Position numbers and translations under genes: made by a program. This document shows, piece by piece, positions 1-5,119 of a stretch of 5,852 nucleotides of DNA; positions within the stretch are counted from its first letter, which is position 1, and each line of letters opens with the position of its first letter. The stretch comes from Deltaproteobacteria bacterium. GTDB lineage: Bacteria; Desulfobacterota; DSM-4660; Desulfatiglandales; B25-G16. A model generated the notes under the pieces. That model had not been told where the DNA came from. It did no database searches and was given only the letters and a program-made list of their open reading frames with translations. The stretch is taken from NCBI GenBank assembly GCA_019308645.1, contig JAFDHR010000160.1:1-5852 (forward strand), read 5' to 3'.

Positions 1-2
1 GG

Positions 3-206
3 GCCCCTATTTTACGTAAGTTAGTCAATTCTGCTATTGCTAATGCGAGCCAACGTCCTGATACAGATGTGGACAGCTTGTTTATAAAGCATATATTTGC
101 TGATGAGGGGCCAATGTTAAAACGATTTAGACCAAGGGCTATGGGTAGGGCAACGAGGATAAGAAAAAGGACCAGTCACTTGACGATTATTCTCGATGAG
201 AGATAA
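3..206 (+). CDS. rplV: Ribosomal protein L22, C-terminal part (5' truncated by window)
   Basis: The open frame runs in from the left edge and ends at TAA 204-206, giving the last 67 residues of L22. L22 is a 50S protein that binds 23S rRNA and sends a beta-hairpin into the peptide exit tunnel. The visible part has the family's C-terminal signature: a helix reading [12 protein letters not shown], then [20 protein letters not shown] followed by [11 protein letters not shown]. The basic R/K-rich stretch is the tunnel-hairpin region. The protein ends in LDER, close to the usual L22 end, so the 3' end looks intact. Position directly upstream of rpsC is the standard S10-operon arrangement, although the 188-base gap that follows is wide. 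The start codon and N-terminal half lie outside the window. Confidence 0.95.
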   Translation, partial: APILRKLVNSAIANASQRPDTDVDSLFIKHIFADEGPMLKRFRPRAMGRATRIRKRTSHLTIILDER

Positions 207-215
207 GCCTATAAA

Positions 216-367
216 AAGTGCCTAAAGTTATCGATTAAAACTTTTAGTTGGATAGTATAATAGAGAATTCTATTTTTAAACCAATAAAAACCGGTCAAAT
301 TATCTGATGACGGCTATTTTGTTCCTTGAACTTTAGGCATTTTAGGCACTTGGAACTTTAGGCATTT
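216..367. repeat. TTTAGGC/GCCTAAA short repeats in the rplV-rpsC gap
   Basis: The 15-base word GAACTTTAGGCATTT occurs twice, at 328-342 and 353-367, with a related copy TTTAGGCACTT at 341-351 between them. An inverted copy, AAGTGCCTAAAGTT, lies at 216-229. Its first 11 bases are the exact complement of 341-351, and its last 11 are the exact complement of both 329-339 and 354-364. The transcript could therefore form alternative, mutually exclusive long-range stems. The same heptamer family reappears in the rpsQ-rplN gap. Function is unknown. It may be a decaying intergenic repeat family or a regulatory leader. Confidence 0.7.
235..261 (+). promoter_or_regulatory. Possible promoter -10 (TATAAT) upstream of rpsC
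   Basis: A perfect TATAAT lies at 256-261 in the rplV-rpsC gap, in an AT-rich stretch. No good -35 box sits at 16-18 bases upstream; the nearest AT-rich words (around 235-240) are poor matches. There is no TG extension. If used, it would start transcription near 268 and leave a leader of about 125 bases carrying the TTTAGGC repeats ahead of rpsC. In an AT-rich genome a chance match is quite possible. Confidence 0.25.
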
Positions 368-382
368 AACTTGACAGATTAG

Positions 383-389
383 AAGGAGA
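383..389 (+). promoter_or_regulatory. Ribosome binding site supporting the GTG start of rpsC
   Basis: AAGGAGA at 383-389 is a strong Shine-Dalgarno sequence. Six bases separate its GGAG core from the GTG at 395, which fixes that non-ATG start. Confidence 0.85.
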
Positions 390-394
390 ATTCA

Positions 395-1033
395 GTGGGT
401 CAAAAGGTACATCCAGTAGGATTAAGGCTGGGCATTAATAGGACATGGAATAGCAGGTGGTTTGCTGGTTCTGAGTTTGCCTCATTCGTTATAGAAGACG
501 AGGAAATTCGGAGATTTTTAAAAAAGCGGCTTTATCAGGCTGGTGTATCTAAGATAGAGATCGAGAGAGCTGCTAACAAGATAAGGCTTAGGATTTATAC
601 ATCGAGACCTGGGATTATAATTGGTAAGAGAGGGGCAGAGATAGAAAATTTAAAAAAGGAAATAGAGAAAAAAATAAAAAGGGAATTTTTTATTGATATC
701 AAAGAGGTAAGAAGGCCGGAATTGGAAGCTCAACTAGTTGCAGAGAATACAGCTATACAATTAGTTCGTCGGGTGGCATTTCGCAGGGCAATGAAGAAGA
801 GCGTTAATTTGGCTATGAGATTTGGTGCTAAAGGTATAAAGATTTCCTGTAGCGGTAGGCTCGGTGGAGCAGAGATGGCAAGGAGAGAATGGTATAGGGA
901 GGGCAGGGTACCATTGCATACCCTCAGGGCAGACATAGATTATGGATTTACTGAAGCATTTACAACCTATGGGGTGATAGGAGTAAAGGTGGCCATCTTT
1001 AAAGGCGAAATTTGGCCGAATAAGGAGGAATAG
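395..1033 (+). CDS. rpsC: Ribosomal protein S3 (30S)
   Basis: S3 is a 30S head protein at the mRNA entry channel. It contacts incoming mRNA and contributes to the ribosome's helicase activity. The 212-residue product starts [14 protein letters not shown], the near-invariant S3 N-terminus, so the GTG start is secure and is backed by a strong ribosome binding site. The type-2 KH domain lies at about residues 40-107, with the GxxG loop GKRG at 77-80. The C-terminal domain follows, with RRAMKK at 130-135 containing the basic residues equivalent to those implicated in mRNA unwinding, then the [11 protein letters not shown] signature at about 153-163. It ends soon after the [13 protein letters not shown] strand, without the long acidic or basic tail some phyla carry. 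rplP follows after 12 bases, as in a standard S10 operon. Confidence 0.98.
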   Translation: MGQKVHPVGLRLGINRTWNSRWFAGSEFASFVIEDEEIRRFLKKRLYQAGVSKIEIERAANKIRLRIYTSRPGIIIGKRGAEIENLKKEIEKKIKREFFIDIKEVRRPELEAQLVAENTAIQLVRRVAFRRAMKKSVNLAMRFGAKGIKISCSGRLGGAEMARREWYREGRVPLHTLRADIDYGFTEAFTTYGVIGVKVAIFKGEIWPNKEE

Positions 1034-1045
1034 AAAGGTCGCGTT

Positions 1046-1456
1046 ATGTTAAGCCCAAAAAAGGTTAAACATAGAAACATTCAAAAGGGACGAATGAGAA
1101 GGAAGGCCTATAGAGGCTCAGATCTTGAGTTTGGTTATTTTGGCCTGCAGGCAAAGGAGTGCGGCTTTATGTCGGCCAGACAGATAGAGGCAGCAAGGAT
1201 AGCTATCACAAGAGCCGTGAAGAAGGGTGGCAAAATATGGATAAAGGTTTTCCCCGACAAGCCAATGACTAAAAAGCCTACTGAAACAAGAATGGGGAAA
1301 GGCAAGGGTAATTTTGAAGGGTGGGTAGCAGTAATTAAACCCGGTAAGATTTTATATGAAATTGAAGGTGTTGATAAAGAGGTAGCTAAAGAGGCGTTTC
1401 GATTGGCTGGTCATAAATTGCCATTTGCCACTAAATTCTTAAGTAGGAGTGAATAA
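1046..1456 (+). CDS. rplP: Ribosomal protein L16 (50S)
   Basis: L16 (uL16) binds 23S rRNA near the A site and peptidyl transferase centre and helps position A-site tRNA. The product is 136 residues, the usual bacterial length. It opens [16 protein letters not shown], the standard family start. The two signatures are present: [14 protein letters not shown] at about 43-56, and [16 protein letters not shown] at about 63-78 followed by RMGKGKGN at 82-89. Arg82 aligns by eye with the arginine hydroxylated in E. coli L16 (Arg81). Only a weak AAGG (1035-1038) precedes the ATG; a better AAGGAGGA at 1022-1029 is inside the end of rpsC and rather far away. The stop codon lies four bases before the preferred rpmC start, which suggests translational coupling. 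Confidence 0.98.
   Translation: MLSPKKVKHRNIQKGRMRRKAYRGSDLEFGYFGLQAKECGFMSARQIEAARIAITRAVKKGGKIWIKVFPDKPMTKKPTETRMGKGKGNFEGWVAVIKPGKILYEIEGVDKEVAKEAFRLAGHKLPFATKFLSRSE
1445..1449 (+). promoter_or_regulatory. Ribosome binding site inside rplP serving rpmC
   Basis: AGGAG at 1445-1449 lies in the last codons of rplP. It is 11 bases before TTG 1461 but overlaps the alternative GTG at 1449, so it favours TTG 1461 as the rpmC start. Confidence 0.6.
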
Positions 1457-1460
1457 CGCA

Positions 1461-1670
1461 TTGAAAGCAGGGGAATTACGGGAATTGACTACCCAAGAAT
1501 TAATACAACGCGAAAAGGAGTTGGCAATGGAATTATTTAACCTTCGATTCCAAATGGCCACTGGCCAGTTAAGTAACCATACTGCTATAAGAAAGACAAA
1601 AAAGGACATCGCCAGGATTAAAACTGCATTGAATCAGAAAGATAACAGGAAAGATAATGCTGGGTCATGA
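1461..1670 (+). CDS. rpmC: Ribosomal protein L29 (50S)
   Basis: L29 (uL29) is a small two-helix protein on the 50S surface near the peptide exit, part of the docking area for factors such as trigger factor and SRP. I chose TTG 1461 because the product then starts MKAGELRELTTQEL, matching the usual L29 opening MKAxELRELS, and because AGGAG at 1445-1449 sits upstream of it. The frame also has GTG at 1449, which would add four residues, overlap rplP by eight bases and lie on top of the ribosome binding site. The 69-residue product shows the core signature: EKELAMELFNLRFQMATGQL at about 18-37, then a second helix with RKTKKDIARIKTAL. The last ten residues, polar and lysine/asparagine-rich, are a short extension. 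The 3' end overlaps rpsQ by 14 bases if rpsQ starts at 1657. Confidence 0.93.
   Translation: MKAGELRELTTQELIQREKELAMELFNLRFQMATGQLSNHTAIRKTKKDIARIKTALNQKDNRKDNAGS
1647..1650 (+). promoter_or_regulatory. Ribosome binding site that favours the upstream rpsQ start
   Basis: AGGA at 1647-1650 lies six bases before ATG 1657. The alternative ATG at 1672 has no recognisable Shine-Dalgarno sequence at the right distance, so the upstream ATG is preferred although it overlaps rpmC. Confidence 0.5.
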
Positions 1671-1920
1671 TATGGAGATACGTAGCAAAAGAAAAGAGAT
1701 GACAGGTGTTGTGTTAAGTAACACGATGGATAAGAGTGTGAAGGTCTTAGTCGAACGATTGGCCAAGCATAAAAAATATCAAAAGTATATTAAGTACCGG
1801 GCAAAATACCTGGTGCACGATTCACATAATATATGTCAGATAGGTGATAAAGTAAGAATCATTGAAAGTCGCCCGATAAGTAAGATGAAAAGATGGAGAG
1901 TTCTAAAAGTTATAAGTTAA
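1657..1920 (+). CDS. rpsQ: Ribosomal protein S17 (30S)
   Basis: S17 (uS17) is an OB-fold protein and early-assembly binder of the 5' domain of 16S rRNA. The product has the family core: a first strand reading TGVVLSNTMDKSVKVLVER (about 16-34), then HKKYQKYIKYRAKYLVHD, and the C-terminal signature GDKVRIIESRPISKMKRW at about 63-80. Two starts are possible. ATG 1657 (87 residues) has an upstream AGGA and overlaps rpmC by 14 bases. ATG 1672 (82 residues, MEIRSKRKEM) looks more like the usual S17 N-terminus but lacks a ribosome binding site. The identity is certain; the start is not. S17 closes the S10-type block: the next gene, rplN, opens the spc-type block after a 91-base gap. Confidence 0.96.
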   Translation: MLGHDMEIRSKRKEMTGVVLSNTMDKSVKVLVERLAKHKKYQKYIKYRAKYLVHDSHNICQIGDKVRIIESRPISKMKRWRVLKVIS

Positions 1921-1930
1921 CTTTTTTTAA

Positions 1931-1990
1931 AATGCCTAAAAAAGGCTAAAGGTGTTGAGAAGTTCATTTATTTAGCCTAAATTTTAGGCT
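1931..1990. repeat. TTTAGGC/GCCTAAA repeats and palindrome in the rpsQ-rplN gap
   Basis: GCCTAAA occurs at 1934-1940 and 1975-1981, and TTTAGGC at 1983-1989, with a degenerate GGCTAAA at 1944-1950. Positions 1974-1990 form a perfect palindrome, AGCCTAAA-T-TTTAGGCT, able to make a hairpin of about six pairs with a five-base loop. Flanking it is a near-direct repeat, GTTCATTTA (1962-1970) and GTTCACTTA (1994-2002). The same heptamer is repeated in the rplV-rpsC gap. The palindrome is AT-rich and has no clean T-run after it, so it is a poor candidate for a Rho-independent terminator. Confidence 0.65.
1955..1983 (+). promoter_or_regulatory. Possible promoter for the spc-type block
   Basis: TTGAGA at 1955-1960 (one mismatch to the -35 consensus) is followed 17 bases later by TAAATT at 1978-1983 (four of six matches to the -10 consensus). 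Spacing and location between rpsQ and rplN are right for a spc promoter, since E. coli has one at this same junction. The -10 overlaps the palindrome at 1974-1990. Transcription would begin near 1990, about 20 bases before rplN. The match is moderate. Confidence 0.35.
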
Positions 1991-2011
1991 TTCGTTCACT
2001 TAGGAACTACT

Positions 2012-2380
2012 ATGATACAGGCCGAGACAATATTAAATGTTGCTGATAATTCAGGTGCCAAGAAACTTTATTGCATAAAGGTTCTTGGCGGCACAAGGAG
2101 AAGATACGCAAGGGTGGGAGATGTCATCGTAGTATCTGTTAGAGAATCTTTGCCTAATAGCAAGGTAAAAAAAGGTGATGTTTTAAGAGCAGTTATAGTA
2201 AGAACAGCGAAAGAGATTAGGCGGGATGATGGCTCGTATATCAAATTTGATGATAACTCAGCTGTATTAATCAGTCAACAAAGTGAGCCAATTGGAACAC
2301 GAATTTTCGGTCCTGTAGCCAGGGAGCTGAGGTTGAAAAGATTTATGAAAATTATATCCCTTGCCCCTGAGGTACTTTAA
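2012..2380 (+). CDS. rplN: Ribosomal protein L14 (50S)
   Basis: L14 (uL14) sits at the subunit interface of the 50S, forms a bridge to 16S rRNA, and is the docking site of the silencing factor RsfS. The 122-residue length is the bacterial standard. It starts [18 protein letters not shown], the nearly invariant opening, then CIKVLGG at 21-27 and the [13 protein letters not shown] strand at about 37-48. The family hallmarks continue with [14 protein letters not shown] (52-65), FDDNSAVLI (79-87) and [13 protein letters not shown] (95-107). AGGA at 2002-2005 is six bases before the ATG. It is the first gene of the spc-type block, preceded by a repeat-bearing gap with a possible promoter, and rplX follows after 17 bases. 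Confidence 0.98.
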   Translation: MIQAETILNVADNSGAKKLYCIKVLGGTRRRYARVGDVIVVSVRESLPNSKVKKGDVLRAVIVRTAKEIRRDDGSYIKFDDNSAVLISQQSEPIGTRIFGPVARELRLKRFMKIISLAPEVL

Positions 2381-2397
2381 CCACAAGAGCACCTATT

Positions 2398-2727
2398 ATG
2401 TCTAAGAAGAAGTTTTACATAAGAAAAAATGATAAGGTAATGGTAATAGCCGGCAAGGAAAAAGGAAAGATTGGCGCAGTGTTGAAAGTTATTCCCGAGA
2501 AGGAAGGGATTATAGTAGAAAAACTAAATATGGTAAAGAGGCATACCAGGCCTGGAGGGAAAAATGCCAAGGGTGGGATTGTCGAAAAAGAGGCCCCTAT
2601 TAATATATCGAATCTTATGCTTGTCTGTGGAAAGTGCGCTGAGATAACAAGGATTGGGAAAAAGGTGCTCGAGGATGGTAGTAAGGTAAGATTTTGCAAA
2701 AAGTGTGGGGAGATATTAGATAAATAA
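2398..2727 (+). CDS. rplX: Ribosomal protein L24 (50S), zinc-ribbon form
   Basis: L24 (uL24) starts 50S assembly by binding the 5' domain of 23S rRNA and later lies near the tunnel exit. The 109-residue product has a KOW motif at about 12-39, including VMVIAGKEKGKIGAVLKV, then VEKLNMVKRHTRP (about 40-52) and GGIVEKEAPINISNL (59-73). The C-terminal part has two CxxC pairs, Cys77/Cys80 and Cys100/Cys103, in the contexts VCGKC and CKKCGE, a likely zinc-binding ribbon found in many bacterial L24 proteins but not in E. coli. Only a weak GAG at 2387-2389 precedes the ATG, so translation may be coupled to rplN. rplE follows after 20 bases. Confidence 0.97.
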   Translation: MSKKKFYIRKNDKVMVIAGKEKGKIGAVLKVIPEKEGIIVEKLNMVKRHTRPGGKNAKGGIVEKEAPINISNLMLVCGKCAEITRIGKKVLEDGSKVRFCKKCGEILDK

Positions 2728-2747
2728 CAATAGGTTAATCAAAACTT

Positions 2748-3287
2748 ATGTCTCGATTAAAAGAAAAATATCTTAAAGAGATTGTGCCGGTTATGATCAA
2801 GGAGTTTGGTTATCGAAACGTAATGGAGGTGCCGAAACTTGAAAAGGTGGTTCTCAACATGGGCCTTGGTGAGGCGATACATAATATTAAAGTCCTGGAT
2901 TCAGCGGTAGAGGAATTAGCCCTCATTAGTGCACAAAAACCTGTTATTACAAGAGCCAAGAGGTCCATTGCGAGCTTTAAGCTGAGGGAAGGAATGCCTA
3001 TAGGATGTATGGTCACATTAAGAAGTGAGAGGATGTATTATTTTTTAGATAAGCTTTTTAATGTCGCCCTTCCCAGGGTGAGAGATTTTCGGGGTTTATC
3101 AGATAAGGCCTTTGATGGTCGCGGTAATTATTCATTAGGCATTAAAGAGCAGATTATTTTTCCAGAGATCAATTATGATAAGATTGACAAGGTCAAGGGC
3201 CTTAATATTACTATTGTTACTAATAGCAATACTGATGCTGAAGGTCGCTTTTTGCTTGAGAAAATGGGATTGTTATTTCGGATATGA
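2748..3287 (+). CDS. rplE: Ribosomal protein L5 (50S)
   Basis: L5 (uL5) binds 5S rRNA together with L18, anchors the central protuberance, and contacts P-site tRNA and the 30S head. The product is 179 residues, the usual length. Hallmarks in order are [19 protein letters not shown] at about 4-22, [16 protein letters not shown] at 28-43, the signature [20 protein letters not shown] at 63-82, then [19 protein letters not shown] at 99-117 and [19 protein letters not shown] at about 123-141. The end, LLEKMGLLF, is also typical. The ribosome binding site is weak (AGG at 2732-2734). In E. coli the S8 repressor site overlaps the rplE start; the 20-base spacer here shows no obvious equivalent fold by eye. 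Confidence 0.98.
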   Translation: MSRLKEKYLKEIVPVMIKEFGYRNVMEVPKLEKVVLNMGLGEAIHNIKVLDSAVEELALISAQKPVITRAKRSIASFKLREGMPIGCMVTLRSERMYYFLDKLFNVALPRVRDFRGLSDKAFDGRGNYSLGIKEQIIFPEINYDKIDKVKGLNITIVTNSNTDAEGRFLLEKMGLLFRI

Positions 3288-3288
3288 G

Positions 3289-3295
3289 AAGGGGG
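3289..3295 (+). promoter_or_regulatory. Ribosome binding site supporting the TTG start of rpsN
   Basis: AAGGGGG at 3289-3295 starts just after the rplE stop codon and sits seven bases before TTG 3303, making that start convincing. Confidence 0.75.
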
Positions 3296-3302
3296 TTTTA
3301 CT

Positions 3303-3488
3303 TTGGCAAGAAAATCTTTGATTGTAAAGGCAAAGAGAAATCAAAAATTTTCCACTCGTACGTATAATAGATGCCCTATTTGTGGCAGAAGTAGGGCCTT
3401 TTTAAGGAAATTTGGGATTTGTAGGATTTGTTTTAGAAATTTGGCCTTAAGAGGTGATATACCAGGTGTCACTAAATCAAGTTGGTAG
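3303..3488 (+). CDS. rpsN: Ribosomal protein S14, zinc-binding short form (30S)
   Basis: S14 (uS14) packs in the 30S head beside S3 and S10. This is the short, zinc-binding (type Z, C+) version: 61 residues, with Cys24/Cys27 in CPICGR and Cys40/Cys43 in CRICFR, spaced as in the zinc ribbons of Thermus and Bacillus RpsN. The long zinc-free form of E. coli is about 100 residues. The N-terminus, [12 protein letters not shown], matches the family with TTG as start, and the end [15 protein letters not shown] is the canonical C-terminus. It sits between rplE and rpsH, its normal place. The type-Z form implies dependence on zinc supply; whether the genome carries a zinc-free spare elsewhere cannot be told from this window. 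Confidence 0.97.
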   Translation: MARKSLIVKAKRNQKFSTRTYNRCPICGRSRAFLRKFGICRICFRNLALRGDIPGVTKSSW

Positions 3489-3511
3489 GTAAGTAAAAAC
3501 GGAGATGTATA

Positions 3512-3910
3512 ATGACCATGACTGACCCCATTGCGGATTTGATCGTAAGGATAAAAAATGCGATCATGGTCTCATATGATAAAGTGGAGGTTCCCTCCTC
3601 CAAGATTAAAATCAATATCGCTAAGATATTAAAATTTGAAGGGTATATAAGGAATTACAAGATAATTAAAGACAGCAAGCAAGGCATTATAGTGATTTAT
3701 CTAAAATATAATGAGGATAAAAGTTCTGTCATTAAAGATCTTAAGAGAATAAGTAAGCCAAGCTGTAGGGTGTATTCAAGGCATAAGAAGATACCCAGAG
3801 TATTGAATGGGCTTGGTATTAATATTGTTTCAAGCTCTAAAGGCGTGCTGACTGATAGGGAAGCGAGAAAAATGGGGGTAGGGGGAGAGATAATTTGCTC
3901 TGTTTGGTAA
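3512..3910 (+). CDS. rpsH: Ribosomal protein S8 (30S)
   Basis: S8 (uS8) is a primary binder of the 16S rRNA central domain (helix 21) and, in E. coli, the translational repressor of the spc operon. The product is 132 residues, standard length. It opens MTMTDPIADLIVRIKNA, the canonical N-terminus. The C-terminal RNA-binding domain has the expected KPSCRVYSRHKKIPRVLNG (about 82-100) and then ISSSKG-type sequence, here IVSSSKGVLTDREARK (105-120), ending GVGGEIICSVW. GGAG at 3501-3504 lies seven bases before ATG 3512. A second ATG at 3518 would give MTDPIADL, also plausible, but the spacing and the usual MSMTDPIAD start favour 3512. A 189-base repeat-bearing gap separates it from rplF, unusual for these two genes. 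Confidence 0.98.
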   Translation: MTMTDPIADLIVRIKNAIMVSYDKVEVPSSKIKINIAKILKFEGYIRNYKIIKDSKQGIIVIYLKYNEDKSSVIKDLKRISKPSCRVYSRHKKIPRVLNGLGINIVSSSKGVLTDREARKMGVGGEIICSVW

Positions 3911-3922
3911 TTAGGCCGCTGA

Positions 3923-3982
3923 TTCTCGCAGACCTGCCCGCCATGCGAGTCCGCAAGGCGAGGCGAGCGGGTATTCGTAGAA
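3923..3982. repeat. GC-rich REP-like palindrome between rpsH and rplF
   Basis: ACCTGCCCGCC at 3932-3942 pairs with GGCGAGCGGGT at 3962-3972: eleven positions with one C-A mismatch and one G-T wobble. The 19-base loop can itself form a small GCG/CGC stem (3945-3947 with 3952-3954). Outer bases TTCT (3923-3926) can pair with AGAA (3979-3982). It is sharply GC-rich compared with the AT-rich genes around it. No T-run follows, so it is not a typical terminator. The form is that of a REP-like interspersed palindrome. Confidence 0.65.
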
Positions 3983-4004
3983 AGCTATATATTTAAAATC
4001 TTGC

Positions 4005-4040
4005 TTCCGAGTTCCGAATGACGGAACCCGGAATTCGGAA
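4005..4040. repeat. TTCCG/CGGAA repeat hairpin upstream of rplF
   Basis: TTCCGA (4005-4010) and GTTCCG (4011-4016) are followed after AATGA by CGGAAC (4022-4027) and, beyond a seven-base bulge, TCGGAA (4035-4040). The two left blocks pair exactly with the two right blocks, giving a hairpin of twelve pairs. An alternative fold pairs 4007-4016 with 4022-4031 with one mismatch. It looks like a short-period repeat of TTCCGA-type units inverted on itself. It lies about 60 bases before rplF and has no T-run. Confidence 0.6.
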
Positions 4041-4099
4041 ATAAGCAGTGCAAACCTGTGTCCCAAAGGAATTTTTCATACATTGATAGAATATAGATC

Positions 4100-4642
4100 A
4101 TGTCAAGAATAGGTAAAAAGCCGATTATTGTACCGAAAGAGGTAGAGATTACATTTGATAAAAGAATGTTGTCCGCTAAAGGCCCAAAAGGGGAATTAAG
4201 CCGCCTTATTCATCCTAAAGTAGAATTACATATAGATAATTCGCAGATAGCAGTGTCAATTTCTGATAACTCGAAAGAATCTAAAGCACTTTCAGGCCTT
4301 TTCCGCTCGTTGATAGCCAATATGGTTTTAGGCGTGAGCGAGGGATTTAAAAAGACCCTTGAGATAATTGGTGTAGGCTATAGGGTTGAACTTTCAGGAA
4401 ATCAATTGGTATTTAACCTGGGTTATTCAAATCCTATTAAATATGATATTCCACGCGGTATAGAAGTGCAGCTTGATCAAAAAAATAAGGTGATTTTGAG
4501 CGGGATAGACAAGGAACTTTTAGGCATTACCGCAGCCGAGATTAGAAGTTTTAGAGTCCCAGAGCCGTATAAAGGAAAAGGTGTTAAATATTTAGAAGAA
4601 AAGGTGAGACGTAAGGCAGGAAAAACAGGGGCAAAAGCCTAA
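4100..4642 (+). CDS. rplF: Ribosomal protein L6 (50S)
   Basis: L6 (uL6) binds 23S rRNA near the sarcin-ricin loop and factor-binding site. It is built of two copies of the same alpha/beta fold. The product is 180 residues, as expected. It begins [16 protein letters not shown], and the first domain runs to about residue 80 with VKGPKGEL-type sequence, here [10 protein letters not shown] at 26-35. The second domain has [18 protein letters not shown] (81-98), [13 protein letters not shown] (106-118) and the family signature [22 protein letters not shown] at about 154-175. There is no clear Shine-Dalgarno sequence before the ATG (an AAAGGAA at 4065-4071 is too far), so initiation may depend on the AT-rich leader. 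The 189-base gap upstream is wider than usual. Confidence 0.98.
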   Translation: MSRIGKKPIIVPKEVEITFDKRMLSAKGPKGELSRLIHPKVELHIDNSQIAVSISDNSKESKALSGLFRSLIANMVLGVSEGFKKTLEIIGVGYRVELSGNQLVFNLGYSNPIKYDIPRGIEVQLDQKNKVILSGIDKELLGITAAEIRSFRVPEPYKGKGVKYLEEKVRRKAGKTGAKA

Positions 4643-4670
4643 AATTATTTTTTTAATTTATGTATTCATT

Positions 4671-5042
4671 ATGATTTCTATTAAAGAAAATAGATTGGCT
4701 CGTTTGAAAAGAAAGAAGAGGGTAAGAAAGAAAATACAAGGCAAACCTGAAAGACCACGTTTGACTGTTTTTAAATCAGCGAGGCATATATATGCCCAAA
4801 TCATCGACGACACTACAGGGAGGACTCTCGTAACAACTTCAACAATATCTAAGGATCTTAAGTCGAACGCCAAAGTTGTTAGCGGTAATATAAAAGGTGC
4901 GATATTAGTCGGCGAGGCTATTGGAAAGATGGGGGTAAAAAAGGGTATTACAGAGGTTGTTTTTGACAGGAATGGCTTTCTCTTTCATGGGCGCGTGAAA
5001 GCGCTTGCTGATGCGGCAAGAGAGAATGGTTTGAAATTTTAG
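4671..5042 (+). CDS. rplR: Ribosomal protein L18 (50S)
   Basis: L18 (uL18) binds 5S rRNA with L5 and brings it into the central protuberance. The product is 123 residues, close to the usual 115-122. The basic N-terminal tail ([17 protein letters not shown], 8-24) is the flexible 5S-binding part. The globular domain has the signature [20 protein letters not shown] (28-47), then [21 protein letters not shown] (80-100) and [19 protein letters not shown] at the end. No Shine-Dalgarno sequence precedes the ATG: the 28-base spacer after rplF is almost all A and T. A competing ATG at 4660 stops after four codons and can be dismissed. Confidence 0.98.
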   Translation: MISIKENRLARLKRKKRVRKKIQGKPERPRLTVFKSARHIYAQIIDDTTGRTLVTTSTISKDLKSNAKVVSGNIKGAILVGEAIGKMGVKKGITEVVFDRNGFLFHGRVKALADAARENGLKF

Positions 5043-5075
5043 TTACATGAAAAGGAAGCAGGAAGAAGTGTCAAG

Positions 5076-5103
5076 TTTGAAATTTCTAATTTCCATTTTC
5101 AAA
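5076..5103. repeat. Small AT-rich inverted repeat in the rplR-rpsE gap
   Basis: TTTGAAA (5076-5082) and TTTCAAA (5097-5103) are exact inverted repeats around a 14-base spacer made of similar TTTC/ATTTCC words. The hairpin would end a few bases before the rpsE ribosome binding site at 5108. The stem is AT-rich and weak, and chance is a real alternative. Confidence 0.4.
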
Positions 5104-5107
5104 GTAA

Positions 5108-5113
5108 AAGGAG
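5108..5113 (+). promoter_or_regulatory. Ribosome binding site supporting the TTG start of rpsE
   Basis: AAGGAG at 5108-5113 is a near-perfect Shine-Dalgarno sequence six bases before TTG 5120. No in-frame ATG lies upstream, so the TTG start is well supported. Confidence 0.85.
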
Positions 5114-5119
5114 AACTAA

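Noticed and set aside
291..313. Hairpin CCGGTCA/TGACGG in the rplV-rpsC gap
   Set aside because: It has six pairs with a bulged G and a ten-base loop, which is too weak and has no supporting context.
371..376. TTGACA, a perfect -35 hexamer just upstream of rpsC
   Set aside because: The matching -10 position falls at about 394-399, over the GTG start, and reads AGTGGG, so no promoter can be built from it.
730..936. Open frame of 68 codons on the minus strand within rpsC
   Set aside because: It lies wholly inside a certain S3 gene, has no recognisable domain and no support for expression; it is a shadow of the coding strand.
1974..2000. Palindrome after rpsQ as a Rho-independent terminator of the S10 block
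   Set aside because: The stem is short and AT-rich and is followed by TTCGTTCACT rather than a T-run, and the T-rich stretch at 1922-1928 comes before it, not after.
2415..2699. Minus-strand open frame of 94 codons opposite rplX
   Set aside because: It mirrors the L24 gene, and its Phe/Ile/Ser/Pro-rich product is what antisense of Lys/Gly-rich coding gives.
2810..3016. Minus-strand open frame of 68 codons opposite rplE
   Set aside because: It lies entirely opposite the conserved L5 gene and resembles no known family.
4658..4873. Minus-strand open frame of 71 codons opposite rplR
   Set aside because: It is opposite the L18 gene; the apparent hydrophobic segments come from reading basic-residue codons in antisense.
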